DNA of 64,000 nt. Source: JALORV01 sp963791235. Lineage in GTDB: Bacteria; Pseudomonadota; Gammaproteobacteria; Burkholderiales; Burkholderiaceae_F. Within the stretch, counting starts at the first letter, position 1, and each line of letters begins with the position of its first letter. The stretch spans positions 29,291 to 93,290 of the forward strand of contig CAWBRW010000015.1 in assembly GCA_963791235.1 (NCBI GenBank), given 5' to 3'. Positions 1 through 7,946 of this stretch are shown here, one piece after another. The position numbers and the translations under genes are program-made. The notes under the pieces were generated by a model. The model worked only from the letters and a program-made list of their open reading frames with translations. It was not told where the DNA came from and did no database searches.

Positions 1-19
1 TGCACGGCGCCAGGCCCGC

Positions 20-490
20 CTACTTCTTGTCGCCGCCCTCGGCGGCCTTGTTGTAGAGAAACTGCCCGATCAGGTTCTCAAGCACGACAGCCGACTGCGT
101 CATCTTGATCTGGTCGCCACCCGCGAGGTTCTTGTCGGCCCCGCCCGGCTCGAGTCCGATGTACTGGTCACCGAGCAGTCCGGACGTCAGGATCTTTGCC
201 GAGGTGTCCGCCGGGAACTGCACCCGGCTGTCCAGTTCGATCGTCACCAACCCCTGGAAGCTCTGCGGATCGAGCGCGATCGCGGTGACCCGGCCGACGG
301 TAACGCCGGCGCTCTTCACTGGAGCCCGGACCTTGAGCCCGCCGATGTTGTCGAATTTGGCCGTGAGCGCGTAGGTGGGCCCGGTGCTGAAGCTCGCGAG
401 GTTCGCAGCCTTCAGCGCGAGGAAGACCACCGCGATCATGCCCAGCAGCACGAATACGCCGACCAGTGTTTCCGTTGCCTTGCGTCCCAT
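20..490 (-). CDS. mlaD: MlaD, MCE-domain lipid-transport protein
   Basis: Periplasmic-facing, membrane-anchored MCE protein that forms the ring on the MlaFEDB complex and passes phospholipids between the inner membrane and MlaC. The 156-aa product has an N-terminal membrane anchor at about residues 9-30, then one MCE domain (residues 40-120) with the family pattern KFDNIGGLKVRAPVKSAGV and the later LLGDQYIGLEPGG. The length is typical for a proteobacterial MlaD. It lies 21 bp downstream of mlaE in the order F-E-D; mlaC would follow beyond the window's left edge. Family identity is clear. Confidence 0.96.
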   Translation of the reverse strand: MGRKATETLVGVFVLLGMIAVVFLALKAANLASFSTGPTYALTAKFDNIGGLKVRAPVKSAGVTVGRVTAIALDPQSFQGLVTIELDSRVQFPADTSAKILTSGLLGDQYIGLEPGGADKNLAGGDQIKMTQSAVVLENLIGQFLYNKAAEGGDKK

Positions 491-511
491 CGAACGACTC
501 CCAATTGGCTG

Positions 512-1303
512 CTAGCGCGGCGTGCTGAACATCAGCGCCGTCAACACGAAATCCAGTCCCAGCACCGCCAGCGACGAAATGACCACCGTGCGGGTCGTTG
601 CCTGCGCCACCCCTTCCGGGGTCGCCTCGGCTTCATAGCCCTGGTACAGCGCAACGAAAGTGCAGGCAACGCCGAAGACAACGCTCTTGATGATGCCGTT
701 GCCAACGTCGTCCCAGACATCGACACCGCTCTGCATCTGCGACCAGAACGCGCCCGGATCGATGCCGATCATCAGCACACCGACCACATAGCCGCCGGTG
801 ATGCCGACCGCCGAGAAGATCGCCGCAAGCAGGGGCATCGAGATGATGCCGGCAACGAAGCGCGGCGCCAGGACGCGCGACTTCGGATCGACGGCCATCA
901 TCTCCATCGCGGCCAGCTGCTCACCGGCTTTCATCAGGCCGATCTCGGCCGTCAGCGAGGTTCCGGCACGCCCAGCAAACAGCAGGCCGGTGACGACCGG
1001 ACCAAGTTCGCGGACCAGTGATAGCGCCACCAGCAGGCCGAGCGATTCCGCCGCACCGTAGCGCGACAGCGTGTAATAGCCTTGCAGAGCGAGCACGAAT
1101 CCGACCGCGAGGCCGGAGGCGGCGATGATGACCAGCGAGTAGTTGCCGATCGCGTGCACCTGGGCAATCACCAGGAAGAAGCGCTTCAGCGCCGAGGGAA
1201 CGTTCTTCAGCAGTTCGACGAAGAAGAACGCGCTGTGGCCCAGGCCACGCATTACCTCCAGCGCGCGCCGGCCCAGCATCGGCAGGAACTCGGCTGCGGT
1301 CAT
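512..1303 (-). CDS. mlaE: MlaE, ABC transporter permease for lipid asymmetry
   Basis: Inner-membrane permease of the Mla phospholipid transporter, 263 aa. The family signature is visible in GPVVTGLLFAGRAGTSLTAE and EQLAAMEMMAVDPKSRVLAP, and several hydrophobic segments span the C-terminal two thirds. The frame stays open upstream, but ATG at 1303 overlaps the mlaF stop as ATGA and gives a family-like N-terminus (MTAAEFLPMLG), so the longer reading is rejected. It is translationally coupled to mlaF. Confidence 0.96.
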   Translation of the reverse strand: MTAAEFLPMLGRRALEVMRGLGHSAFFFVELLKNVPSALKRFFLVIAQVHAIGNYSLVIIAASGLAVGFVLALQGYYTLSRYGAAESLGLLVALSLVRELGPVVTGLLFAGRAGTSLTAEIGLMKAGEQLAAMEMMAVDPKSRVLAPRFVAGIISMPLLAAIFSAVGITGGYVVGVLMIGIDPGAFWSQMQSGVDVWDDVGNGIIKSVVFGVACTFVALYQGYEAEATPEGVAQATTRTVVISSLAVLGLDFVLTALMFSTPR

Positions 1304-2103
1304 GTACGCATTTCCAGGTCTTCGGCGTAGCTGCGTGCCGGATAGTGGAAACGCACCGGTCCGTCGGGCTCGCCGCGGATGAACTGGAGGACTTCCGGAT
1401 CGTCCGACGCCTGCACCTCGGCCGGCGTGCCATGGCCGACGATGCGGCCGCCGGAAATGACATAGGCGTAGTCGCTGATGAGGAAGCACTCGTGCACATC
1501 GTGCGAAACGACCAGCGACGTGGCGCCCGTCGCGTCATTGAGCCGCCGGATCAGGTTCGCGGCCACACCGAGCGAAATCGGGTCGAGCCCGGCAAACGGC
1601 TCGTCGTACATGATGAGGTCCGGGTCCAGCGCAATGGCACGAGCCAGTGCCACACGGCGCGCCATGCCGCCCGAAAGGTCCGCCGGTTTTAGATAGGCAG
1701 CGCCACGCAGGCCGACCGCGTTCAGCTTCATCAGCACCAGGTCGCGAATCATCGTTTCCGGCAACTGCGTGTGCTCGCGCAGCGGGAACGCGACGTTGTC
1801 GAACACCGTCAGGTCCGTGAACAGCGCACCGAACTGGAACAGCATCCCCAGGCGGCGTCGCAGGGCATACAGCGATTCGCGATCGCGTGGATTGACCGGC
1901 GCTCCATCGAACGTGATGTTGCCGCGCTGAGGTGTCAGCACGCCACCGATCAGTCGCAGCAACGTGGTCTTGCCGCACCCCGACCCGCCCATGATCGCGA
2001 TGACCTTGCCGCGCGGAAACGTCATCGTGACGTCGGACAGGATGACACGCTGGTCATAGCCGAACGTCACATGGTCGATCGCGACGAGCGCGTCGTGGTT
2101 CAT
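1300..2103 (-). CDS. mlaF: MlaF, ABC transporter ATPase for lipid asymmetry
   Basis: ATPase that drives MlaFEDB phospholipid trafficking, 267 aa. The Walker A motif GGSGCGKTT is at residues 39-47, the signature LSGGMARRVALARAIALDPD is intact, and Walker B is DLIMYDEPFAGLDP. MlaF-specific stretches such as FQFGALFTDLTVFDNVAFPL separate it from other ABC ATPases. ATG at 2103 (MNHDALVAIDHV) matches the family start; an upstream ATG at 2160 would add 19 low-complexity residues. First visible gene of the mlaFED operon. Confidence 0.96.
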   Translation of the reverse strand: MNHDALVAIDHVTFGYDQRVILSDVTMTFPRGKVIAIMGGSGCGKTTLLRLIGGVLTPQRGNITFDGAPVNPRDRESLYALRRRLGMLFQFGALFTDLTVFDNVAFPLREHTQLPETMIRDLVLMKLNAVGLRGAAYLKPADLSGGMARRVALARAIALDPDLIMYDEPFAGLDPISLGVAANLIRRLNDATGATSLVVSHDVHECFLISDYAYVISGGRIVGHGTPAEVQASDDPEVLQFIRGEPDGPVRFHYPARSYAEDLEMRT

Positions 2104-2222
2104 CGTCAGTTCTGGGAAGGGTCCGGGCCCGCCCGCGGGCCGCCGCCGCCGGGCCATCAAACGGCCGCGGATTGTCTCACGCCGGGTCCGCCCGCGATCG
2201 CACGCACGGACCCGTATTCGGA

Positions 2223-2636
2223 CTAACGCAGCGGCGTAACCGCGCCGTTGGACACAGCCACCTTGTCGCCGGGCCGGAAGGTCGGGCGGGTGTAGACACG
2301 CACCGTGCGATCGATGCCATCGTCAAAGCGAACGCGGACATCCCAGACCGTCCTCACATCCGCCTGGCTGCCCACCGCGCTGCCCGCCATGCCACCGGCC
2401 ACGCTGCCCGCGGCCGTCGCCACCGTCTGGCCCACGCCGCCACCAATGTTGCTGCCGAGCCAGCCGCCCAGCACCGCGCCGCCGATGGCACCGACGACAG
2501 CGCCGGTCTGGCTGGCTTCGGTGGACTCGGAAATCGACTGCACGACTCCCGTGCCGGACACGCCGGCGCCGGGCGTGCTGGCGCAGGCCGCCAGCACAAG
2601 CGTCATCAAGAATGCGATCCAGCAATTGCTCCTCAT
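2223..2636 (-). CDS. Glycine-zipper outer-membrane lipoprotein (SlyB/Pcp-like)
   Basis: Predicted 137-aa outer-membrane lipoprotein. A signal peptide ends in the lipobox LAAC. A glycine-zipper segment follows at about residues 43-90 (GAVVGAIGGAVLGGWLGSNI), then a C-terminal beta-rich part (VWDVRVRFDDGIDRTVRVYT). This is the 17-kDa antigen/SlyB layout. It sits between mlaF and an amino-acid binding protein, both on the same strand, with no obvious functional link. The exact role is unknown; envelope integrity is the usual assumption for the family. Confidence 0.85.
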   Translation of the reverse strand: MRSNCWIAFLMTLVLAACASTPGAGVSGTGVVQSISESTEASQTGAVVGAIGGAVLGGWLGSNIGGGVGQTVATAAGSVAGGMAGSAVGSQADVRTVWDVRVRFDDGIDRTVRVYTRPTFRPGDKVAVSNGAVTPLR

Positions 2637-2643
2637 CGACTGC

Positions 2644-3501
2644 TTACTCCGGAATGGTGTTCAGGTAATACATCGCCGACAGCAGCGGGCCCGGCTTGCC
2701 GAGCGGCGCCAGCCAGCGGTCGAAGATCTCCGCGATCGCCCCTGAGCGATAGGTCTGCGAGATCGCCCGATTGACCACCAGCCGGAACGCGGGGTCGCGG
2801 CGCATCATCAGGCCGTAGGGCTCGACCGAAAAATCGTCCTGGATCAATGTGTACTTGATGTCGCTGCGGGCGCGAATCACCTGTCCCGCGAGCACGATGC
2901 GATCGGCGGCGTAGCCGTCGATGCGTCTTTCGTTGAGCGCCGCCAGTGCCTCGACGTCGTCCTTGACGCTGACGATGCGCGCGTCGATCAGCCGGTCCTT
3001 CAGCGCCGTCTTCAGGGCTGTCTCGGTCGTCGTACCCGGCTTCACGCCTACCGTCTTGCCCGCAAGGTCCGACAGCCGCGCGAGCTTCGACTCCGCAAGG
3101 GTCAGCACGGCACCGCCGTCGATGAAGATCATGTTGGAAAAGTCGACGCGCTCCTGCCTGCCGAGCGTGATCGTCGTGACGCCGCACTCCAGGTCCACCG
3201 CCCCGCTGGTCACCTGGTCAAAGCGGTTGGCCGCCGTCACCGGCACCCACTTGATCGCAATCGGCCCGGCGCCCAACGCACGCTCCACGCCGGTGTGGAC
3301 CCGCTTGCACAGGTCGACCGAATACCCGGTCGGCTGGCCGTCGGCGCCGGTGAACGAAAACGGCGGTGAGTCCGCGCGGTACCCCAGCGTGATGGTCGTG
3401 GCGTCACGGATCTTCTTCAGCGTGCCGGCATCCTGCGCTTGCACGGAAAACGCCACCAGCAGGGCGCCCAGCGCGCCCAGTGTCTTCAACACCTTCAACA
3501 T
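2644..3501 (-). CDS. Amino-acid ABC transporter substrate-binding protein (GltI-like)
   Basis: Periplasmic solute-binding protein, 285 aa, of the family-3 (polar amino acid) type. A signal peptide covers residues 1-22 (ALGALLVAFSVQAQ). The family pattern ITLGYRADSPPFSF and the later TGYSVDLCKRV and VPVTAANRFDQVTSGAVDLE resemble glutamate/aspartate binding proteins. ATG at 3501 has an AGGAAT ribosome-binding site; the upstream extension of the frame runs into the thioesterase gene and is rejected. No permease or ATPase gene is adjacent, so it is an orphan here and the ligand is inferred only. Confidence 0.88.
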   Translation of the reverse strand: MLKVLKTLGALGALLVAFSVQAQDAGTLKKIRDATTITLGYRADSPPFSFTGADGQPTGYSVDLCKRVHTGVERALGAGPIAIKWVPVTAANRFDQVTSGAVDLECGVTTITLGRQERVDFSNMIFIDGGAVLTLAESKLARLSDLAGKTVGVKPGTTTETALKTALKDRLIDARIVSVKDDVEALAALNERRIDGYAADRIVLAGQVIRARSDIKYTLIQDDFSVEPYGLMMRRDPAFRLVVNRAISQTYRSGAIAEIFDRWLAPLGKPGPLLSAMYYLNTIPE

Positions 3502-3586
3502 CGCGATATTCCTGTTCGAATTGTTGTTGCCCGCCAGTCGGAGGCCCCGGAGGCAGGCGCGAAGCCTACCAGCGAACGTGAGAGGG

Positions 3587-4054
3587 TCAGGGCGCTGCGC
3601 GCCGTCGCTCGCGCCGGACCAGACCAAGGGCGCGCAGCTCCGGGTCGTCGTCACCGATCAGGTCAAACGCCTCGAGCACCAGCGCAGGAATGGCGCACGC
3701 CCTTCCGGAATCGAGATCCACGAAAGTCCACAGCGTTTCGCCGCGCGCCAGCAGCTTGCGGTCGCGGAGGACCGCGTAGCGCCTGAGGCAGTCGCGCTCG
3801 CTCCAACGCGTGATCCACGTATAGACGTCGAGCGACTCGTCCGCCAGGGCTGGTCGCAGGTATTCGATGAAGTGCGTGGACGCCACCCAGGCGGTGCGGT
3901 CGGCAAAGTAGCGCTCCATGGGCCAGCCCTGGGCCGCCGAGTGTTCGACCGCGATCTCTTCCATCCAGCGCAGGTACTCGCGGTTGTTGACGTGGCCGAC
4001 AGCGTCGATCGACGCGGGGGTGACGACCAGCGGCTTGTGAAAGATGCGTGGCAC
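3587..4054 (-). CDS. Acyl-CoA thioesterase, 4HBT hotdog fold
   Basis: Small (155 aa) single-hotdog thioesterase of the YbgC/FadM type. The catalytic-region motif DAVGHVNNREYLRWMEE near the N-terminus carries the Asp and the HVNN turn typical of the family, and FIEYLRPA and LWTFVDLDSGRACAIP follow at the expected spacing. It would hydrolyse acyl-CoA or acyl-thioester substrates in the cytoplasm; the substrate cannot be told from sequence. Stands alone between the binding protein and a cytochrome gene. Confidence 0.85.
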   Translation of the reverse strand: MPRIFHKPLVVTPASIDAVGHVNNREYLRWMEEIAVEHSAAQGWPMERYFADRTAWVASTHFIEYLRPALADESLDVYTWITRWSERDCLRRYAVLRDRKLLARGETLWTFVDLDSGRACAIPALVLEAFDLIGDDDPELRALGLVRRERRRAAP

Positions 4055-4167
4055 GCCGGCGAGCTTAACGTCTCACGCCCCGCCAGCGCGGCGATCCGCT
4101 CCGGTCGATTCTTCGTCCGACGAAGGCGCGGACACCACCACGCCTTCGGCGCCTGAATCCATCGCGC

Positions 4168-4599
4168 TTACTTGCGAACCTGGAGCGAGTACAGGTAGTC
4201 CGTCAGTGCCAGCACGCGAACGCGGACGAACTGTTCTGAGTCGTACGCCGTCCCGCGGTAGTAGTTCGCGGCCTTTTCCGTATAGGTCGTGCCCCAGATC
4301 GGCATGTTGCGGGGACCATGGCCTTTCAGCGCGGTGCGGCCGTCGATGATCTCGACCATGCGGTCGCTCGGGAACACACCGTTGTTGCGCTGCTGGATCG
4401 TCGACAGGTCGGGGATCGGTAACTTCAGGTACTGCGCGAAGTAGCCGTCACCCTTGCCGCCGGTGCCATGACAGGCAACGCAGTTCGACTCGTACTCCTG
4501 CTTGCCCATTTCGCTGCGGGCCTCTGCCCAGGCCGTGCCCGCGAACGCGAAACCCACCGCGACGCCGGCCAATATCGTTGCAATCGTGGAACGCCTCAT
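4168..4599 (-). CDS. Monohaem c-type cytochrome, periplasmic
   Basis: Secreted 143-aa cytochrome c. The signal peptide (IATILAGVAVGFAFAGTAWA) is followed by one haem-binding CxxCH (CVACHGTGGKGDG) and a likely distal Met in RNMPIWG. ATG at 4599 has a GGAGG site nine bases upstream, which favours it over the longer frame. Probably a small electron carrier; no oxidase or reductase partner is next to it. Confidence 0.87.
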   Translation of the reverse strand: MRRSTIATILAGVAVGFAFAGTAWAEARSEMGKQEYESNCVACHGTGGKGDGYFAQYLKLPIPDLSTIQQRNNGVFPSDRMVEIIDGRTALKGHGPRNMPIWGTTYTEKAANYYRGTAYDSEQFVRVRVLALTDYLYSLQVRK

Positions 4600-4811
4600 C
4601 TTGAACCTCCGCTGACAACCACTGCGAGCGCCGCATTGCCTTTGCAGCAACCCCATGATTTCAAACTAGCCGTGACTTATCCGTCTGAGTTGATGTCTCT
4701 CAAGAGCCGCCCTGCGCTCCGCGGCGCCCCTAAATTGCGCGCCGCGACTCGCGTCCAGGGAGCCTGCCGGGATCGGCAAATCGACCGTCTCAACCGTCCA
4801 CCGGCTGGGGG

Positions 4812-7217
4812 TCAAATGGGGCGTCGCAGGACTGGGCCGATCAGGCCCAGTCCTGCCAGCAGCAGCAACACCGGGTCAGACGGCGCGCCGTCGCGCGCCA
4901 CGGTGCATCCGCCCCCGCCTCCTGTGTTCGCAGCCGGAACGGGCGCCGATGCTGCCGGCGGCGTCGTTGTCGGCGGTGTCGTAGGCGGTGTCGTCGGTGG
5001 CGTCGTGGGCGGCGGCGTCACTACCGGAGGAAGCGACGACAGCGGTGTCGTTACGGTCAACGAGATGGCCACCGAGTTGTCGACAGCGTCAGCGTCCGGC
5101 TCATCGCTGGCCACAGCCGCGTTGATGATGTAGCTGCGCTCGACGGCGCCGGTCACCGTCAGCAGGAGCACCTGCTTCTGGCTTACAGCAAGACGGGGTA
5201 GCGTGCAGCTGAACGTGGCCCCGCTGATCGCACATGCACTCGGATCGCCCATGCCGACCGGTTTCAGGCCGTCGGGCAGGGTTCCGGTCATCAGCACTTT
5301 GCTGGCCTCCCCGGTGCCGCGGTTCAGCACCGTCAGCGGCACGGTGAGATTGCTGTAGGCCGGAAACGAAGCGCTGGATCCAGAGAGCTTGAGATCCGGC
5401 AACTGCAACAGGCTCGCGCTCGCGAACACCGCATCCTTCGTGTTTGGATCGCCGATCGTCTGCTCGCCCATCCACAGCACCATCGTGGATGTGCCATCCG
5501 GCGTCGGGCGCAGCTGGGCCTCGGACTGACCCGCAGCCATCACCGAAACCGGGACGAACGGCTCGAACTTTGCGCCTTGGTCGGTCGAGCGCGACACATA
5601 GACCCGCCCCGCCTTGCCGACGAGCTCGTTGCTCTCCGTCGCGTACGACGCGATGAGCACATTGGGATCCTGCAGGTCACCCGGATCTGGCGAACCCGTC
5701 AACGGGTTCACGATAGTTCCGGGTGTTGGCACCATGCGAGGTTCGACCACCGTGAGCGCGGGAGACACCACCCGCGACAGGTTGAGCGGAGGACTCCAGC
5801 TCCCGGCCTCGCCGCTCCTGGTCGAACGCGTGAAAATGAGGTTGTAGTTCGCGGTCGGTACCGCCGTCTTCTCCGGATTCGCCGCGTCCATGTTGGGCGT
5901 CAGGTCATAGGCGAGCCCGATGAAACTGCCGCGCACAATGGCGCGATGGGCATTGGCATTGCCCCCAAACCGCGCCACGTCCGTCATGTTCTGCGGCGTG
6001 TCGGCCAGAACGTCGCTGGCCAGGAATCCGGTCGATCCCGGCCGTGCACCGGCGTCAACCAGTCCACGGCGGACGATGATGTCCGATGGCGCCGCGGGAG
6101 TAACGAACGGCGTTTCACGCCACAGCACCACAGCGCGCAGGGGCGAGGTTCCCGCCATGGCCGCGCCCTGCAGGAAGAAGCGCACGCGACGCGAGTTCTT
6201 GGTGACGTTGCTGATGATCGTTCCCGGCGAATTCGCATCGTGTGTCGTATACGGGAACGAGTGGTAGACGATGCATTTACCCGTACTGCCACCTGGACAC
6301 GCCGTTTCTTCATACGCGAGCACCGCTGTCGTTCCGCTGAGCTGCAGATTCGGGCGCGAAGCACCGGGCTCGCCGGTCCCCAGCACGTTGTTGTCGCTCA
6401 GTTGGGCAATGTTGGCGCGCAGCGTCACCCCATTGGGGATTGGTGCGTGCGTGTACCAGACGTTGGTTCCTCCGGAGACGTGCGATCCCATGCCGCCATC
6501 GCCGCGCCCTTCGCCTTCGCCGGGCCGCAGGCCCGCAGGGTCCTCCTGCCACGCCATCGCGAACGCGTTGCCGGCCGAGCTGCCGGCGATCAGCTCATTG
6601 ATCGCATCGCGCTCGCCATTGGTGAGCTGATGAACGTCCCATGCGTCCAGCGTCGGGTCGGTCGTCGTTGCCACCCAGACACAGTGATAGGGCCGGTCGG
6701 GCGTGCCGTCTTCGTCGAAGTCACCGGCACCCTGATCCGGATTGATGTAGCTGCCGGAATTGTTCGAGGCGGCGGGGTTCTGCGGACAGTAGGCACTGTT
6801 CCACGTGATCACGACTGCCGGGCCGGTTGTCACCGGCGGCGCGAAGATCGTCGGTTTCTCGTTGTCGACGACAAAGCTCAGGCCGCCCTTGGTCGTGATG
6901 GTCTGCCCGCCCGTGCGCGCGTTCGCCGCGTCCCTGGAAAGCAGTATCGGCACGGACCAGGTCACTCCCTCGTCAAACGAGTAGCGCGCAAGAACGTCCT
7001 GCTGCCCCACCGGCCCATCGGCGTAGGTGAACAGCCAGGCCTTCCTGAAGGTGCTGCCATGCAGATACGCCAGGCGTACGACCTTGGCCTTCTCGGTCGG
7101 TGTCAGCGTGCGACTCACATTGACTTCCGCGCCGAACCGCAGAGCAGTCGCTGCATAGACTGCAACGGCGACTGCGCACAATGAAACCGCAAACCCAACC
7201 CTGAATCTGCCGGTCAT
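4812..7217 (-). CDS. Exported 801-aa protein with BNR-like, DUF11-like and JDVT-CTERM-like regions
   Basis: Large exported protein. Residues 1-24 look like a signal peptide. Residues ~60-590 contain sialidase/BNR-like pieces (ARYSFDEGVTWSVPILLSRD; YVSRSTDQGAKFEPF), suggesting a beta-propeller-like fold. Residues ~625-730 resemble a DUF11 repeat (LTVLNRGTGEASKV, VDNSVAISLTV). A Pro/Thr linker, encoded by tandem ~12-bp repeats at about 4957-5021, leads to GGGGGCTVARDG, a hydrophobic helix and a final RRPI. This Gly-run/Cys/helix/Arg layout matches the JDVT-CTERM sorting class; Cys771 is the invariant-type cysteine. A GAGGGG ribosome-binding site precedes ATG 7217. It is divergent from a CPBP protease gene 75 bp away, the expected processing enzyme. 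The overall protein resembles 'choice-of-anchor' surface families; its molecular function is unknown. Confidence 0.8.
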   Translation of the reverse strand: MTGRFRVGFAVSLCAVAVAVYAATALRFGAEVNVSRTLTPTEKAKVVRLAYLHGSTFRKAWLFTYADGPVGQQDVLARYSFDEGVTWSVPILLSRDAANARTGGQTITTKGGLSFVVDNEKPTIFAPPVTTGPAVVITWNSAYCPQNPAASNNSGSYINPDQGAGDFDEDGTPDRPYHCVWVATTTDPTLDAWDVHQLTNGERDAINELIAGSSAGNAFAMAWQEDPAGLRPGEGEGRGDGGMGSHVSGGTNVWYTHAPIPNGVTLRANIAQLSDNNVLGTGEPGASRPNLQLSGTTAVLAYEETACPGGSTGKCIVYHSFPYTTHDANSPGTIISNVTKNSRRVRFFLQGAAMAGTSPLRAVVLWRETPFVTPAAPSDIIVRRGLVDAGARPGSTGFLASDVLADTPQNMTDVARFGGNANAHRAIVRGSFIGLAYDLTPNMDAANPEKTAVPTANYNLIFTRSTRSGEAGSWSPPLNLSRVVSPALTVVEPRMVPTPGTIVNPLTGSPDPGDLQDPNVLIASYATESNELVGKAGRVYVSRSTDQGAKFEPFVPVSVMAAGQSEAQLRPTPDGTSTMVLWMGEQTIGDPNTKDAVFASASLLQLPDLKLSGSSASFPAYSNLTVPLTVLNRGTGEASKVLMTGTLPDGLKPVGMGDPSACAISGATFSCTLPRLAVSQKQVLLLTVTGAVERSYIINAAVASDEPDADAVDNSVAISLTVTTPLSSLPPVVTPPPTTPPTTPPTTPPTTTPPAASAPVPAANTGGGGGCTVARDGAPSDPVLLLLAGLGLIGPVLRRPI
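4826..4856. terminator. 13-bp perfect inverted repeat at the 3' end of the sorted-protein gene
   Basis: A perfect 13-bp inverted repeat (arms 4826-4838 and 4844-4856, loop GATCA) lies inside the last codons of the JDVT-CTERM-like gene, over the part encoding the C-terminal helix and ending 14 bases before its stop codon. It could act as a transcription terminator overlapping the gene end, although only a short T stretch (ATTTG) follows on the minus strand. The call as terminator is inference. Confidence 0.45.
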
Positions 7218-7292
7218 GATGACCCCTCAATGATCTGTTCTGTGCACAGGCGTTTCATAGCTGTCTTCAAGCCCGCATGAGACGATCTCGTC

Positions 7293-7802
7293 ATGTCAGC
7301 TGACTCCGAACAGCGCACCCTGGCCAGCACCCTGCGCGACGCGTTCGGCGCAACGCGGCCGGCCCCAGGCTGGTGGTCCTGGCTGCGCGATCCGCACTTC
7401 CTGATTGCCGTGCTGGCCGGGGTGCCGGTCTGGTTCGCGATCGGCCTGACCGCTCGCGACTACATGCAAGTGACGTTCACCACCGCCGCCCTTATTTCTT
7501 TCCTCGTGATTCAGCCAATCGTCGAGGAGTTCGCGTTCCGCGGAGCGCTCCAAGGGTTTCTGCTCCAGCGCGGCGCGTCGCGCCGCATCGGTCCGATCTC
7601 GTATGCCAATCTGGCCACGACCGCCGCCTTCGTGGCATTGCACTTCACGGCGCAACCTCCTGTCTGGGCACTCGCCGTCGTCGTGCCCTCGCTGGTGTTT
7701 GGTCACCTGCGTGAACGCTTCGCCAGCGTGATGCCGGCAATCGCCCTGCATTCGATCTACAACGCCGGCTTTGCCGTGACTGCGTGGTGTGTGCTGCGCT
7801 GA
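7293..7802 (+). CDS. mrtJ: CPBP-family glutamic intramembrane protease, JDVT-CTERM processing type
   Basis: 169-aa multi-spanning membrane protease of the CPBP (CAAX/Rce1-related) family. The three active-site motifs are intact: EE..FR (E78, E79, R83 in VEEFAFRGAL), H117 in FVALHF, and H153/N157 in HSIYN. About five hydrophobic segments are visible. The size and organisation fit the small glutamic proteases paired with JDVT-CTERM sorting signals, and the adjacent divergent gene encodes such a signal. It would cleave or trim the C-terminal helix of the target at the inner membrane. The gene symbol follows that family assignment; specificity is inferred from adjacency. Confidence 0.82.
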   Translation: MSADSEQRTLASTLRDAFGATRPAPGWWSWLRDPHFLIAVLAGVPVWFAIGLTARDYMQVTFTTAALISFLVIQPIVEEFAFRGALQGFLLQRGASRRIGPISYANLATTAAFVALHFTAQPPVWALAVVVPSLVFGHLRERFASVMPAIALHSIYNAGFAVTAWCVLR

Positions 7803-7821
7803 GCCTGTCTCAGATAAAACA

Positions 7822-7849
7822 GCCCCGCCCAACTTCTGCTGGACGGGGC
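7822..7849. terminator. GC-rich hairpin after the CPBP protease gene
   Basis: Inverted repeat with 10-bp arms (7822-7831 and 7840-7849) and one mismatch, loop of eight, starting 19 bases after the protease stop codon. No T-tract follows on either strand, so it is a weak or factor-dependent terminator candidate between two convergent genes. Confidence 0.4.
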
Positions 7850-7879
7850 CCGAAAGGTCGCGGTTCTCGAGAGCCCGGC

Positions 7880-7912
7880 GCACAACCGGGAGGAGGAGGA
7901 ATCCGGTTGTGC
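7880..7912. repeat. 10-bp perfect inverted repeat between convergent genes
   Basis: Perfect arms GCACAACCGG (7880-7889) and CCGGTTGTGC (7903-7912) flank a 13-base loop containing GAGGAGGAGG. It lies between the convergent protease and FN3 lipoprotein genes, 35 bp past the lipoprotein stop on the minus strand. Possible terminator for either gene; there is no T-run. Confidence 0.5.
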
Positions 7913-7946
7913 TGCCCGTGCCCATCGTCACCACCTGTGACAATGC

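Noticed and set aside
5577..7184. 535-codon open frame on the plus strand opposite the sorted-protein gene
   Set aside because: Arg/His-rich shadow with no ribosome-binding site and no family features; the minus-strand gene has a signal peptide, domains and sorting tail.
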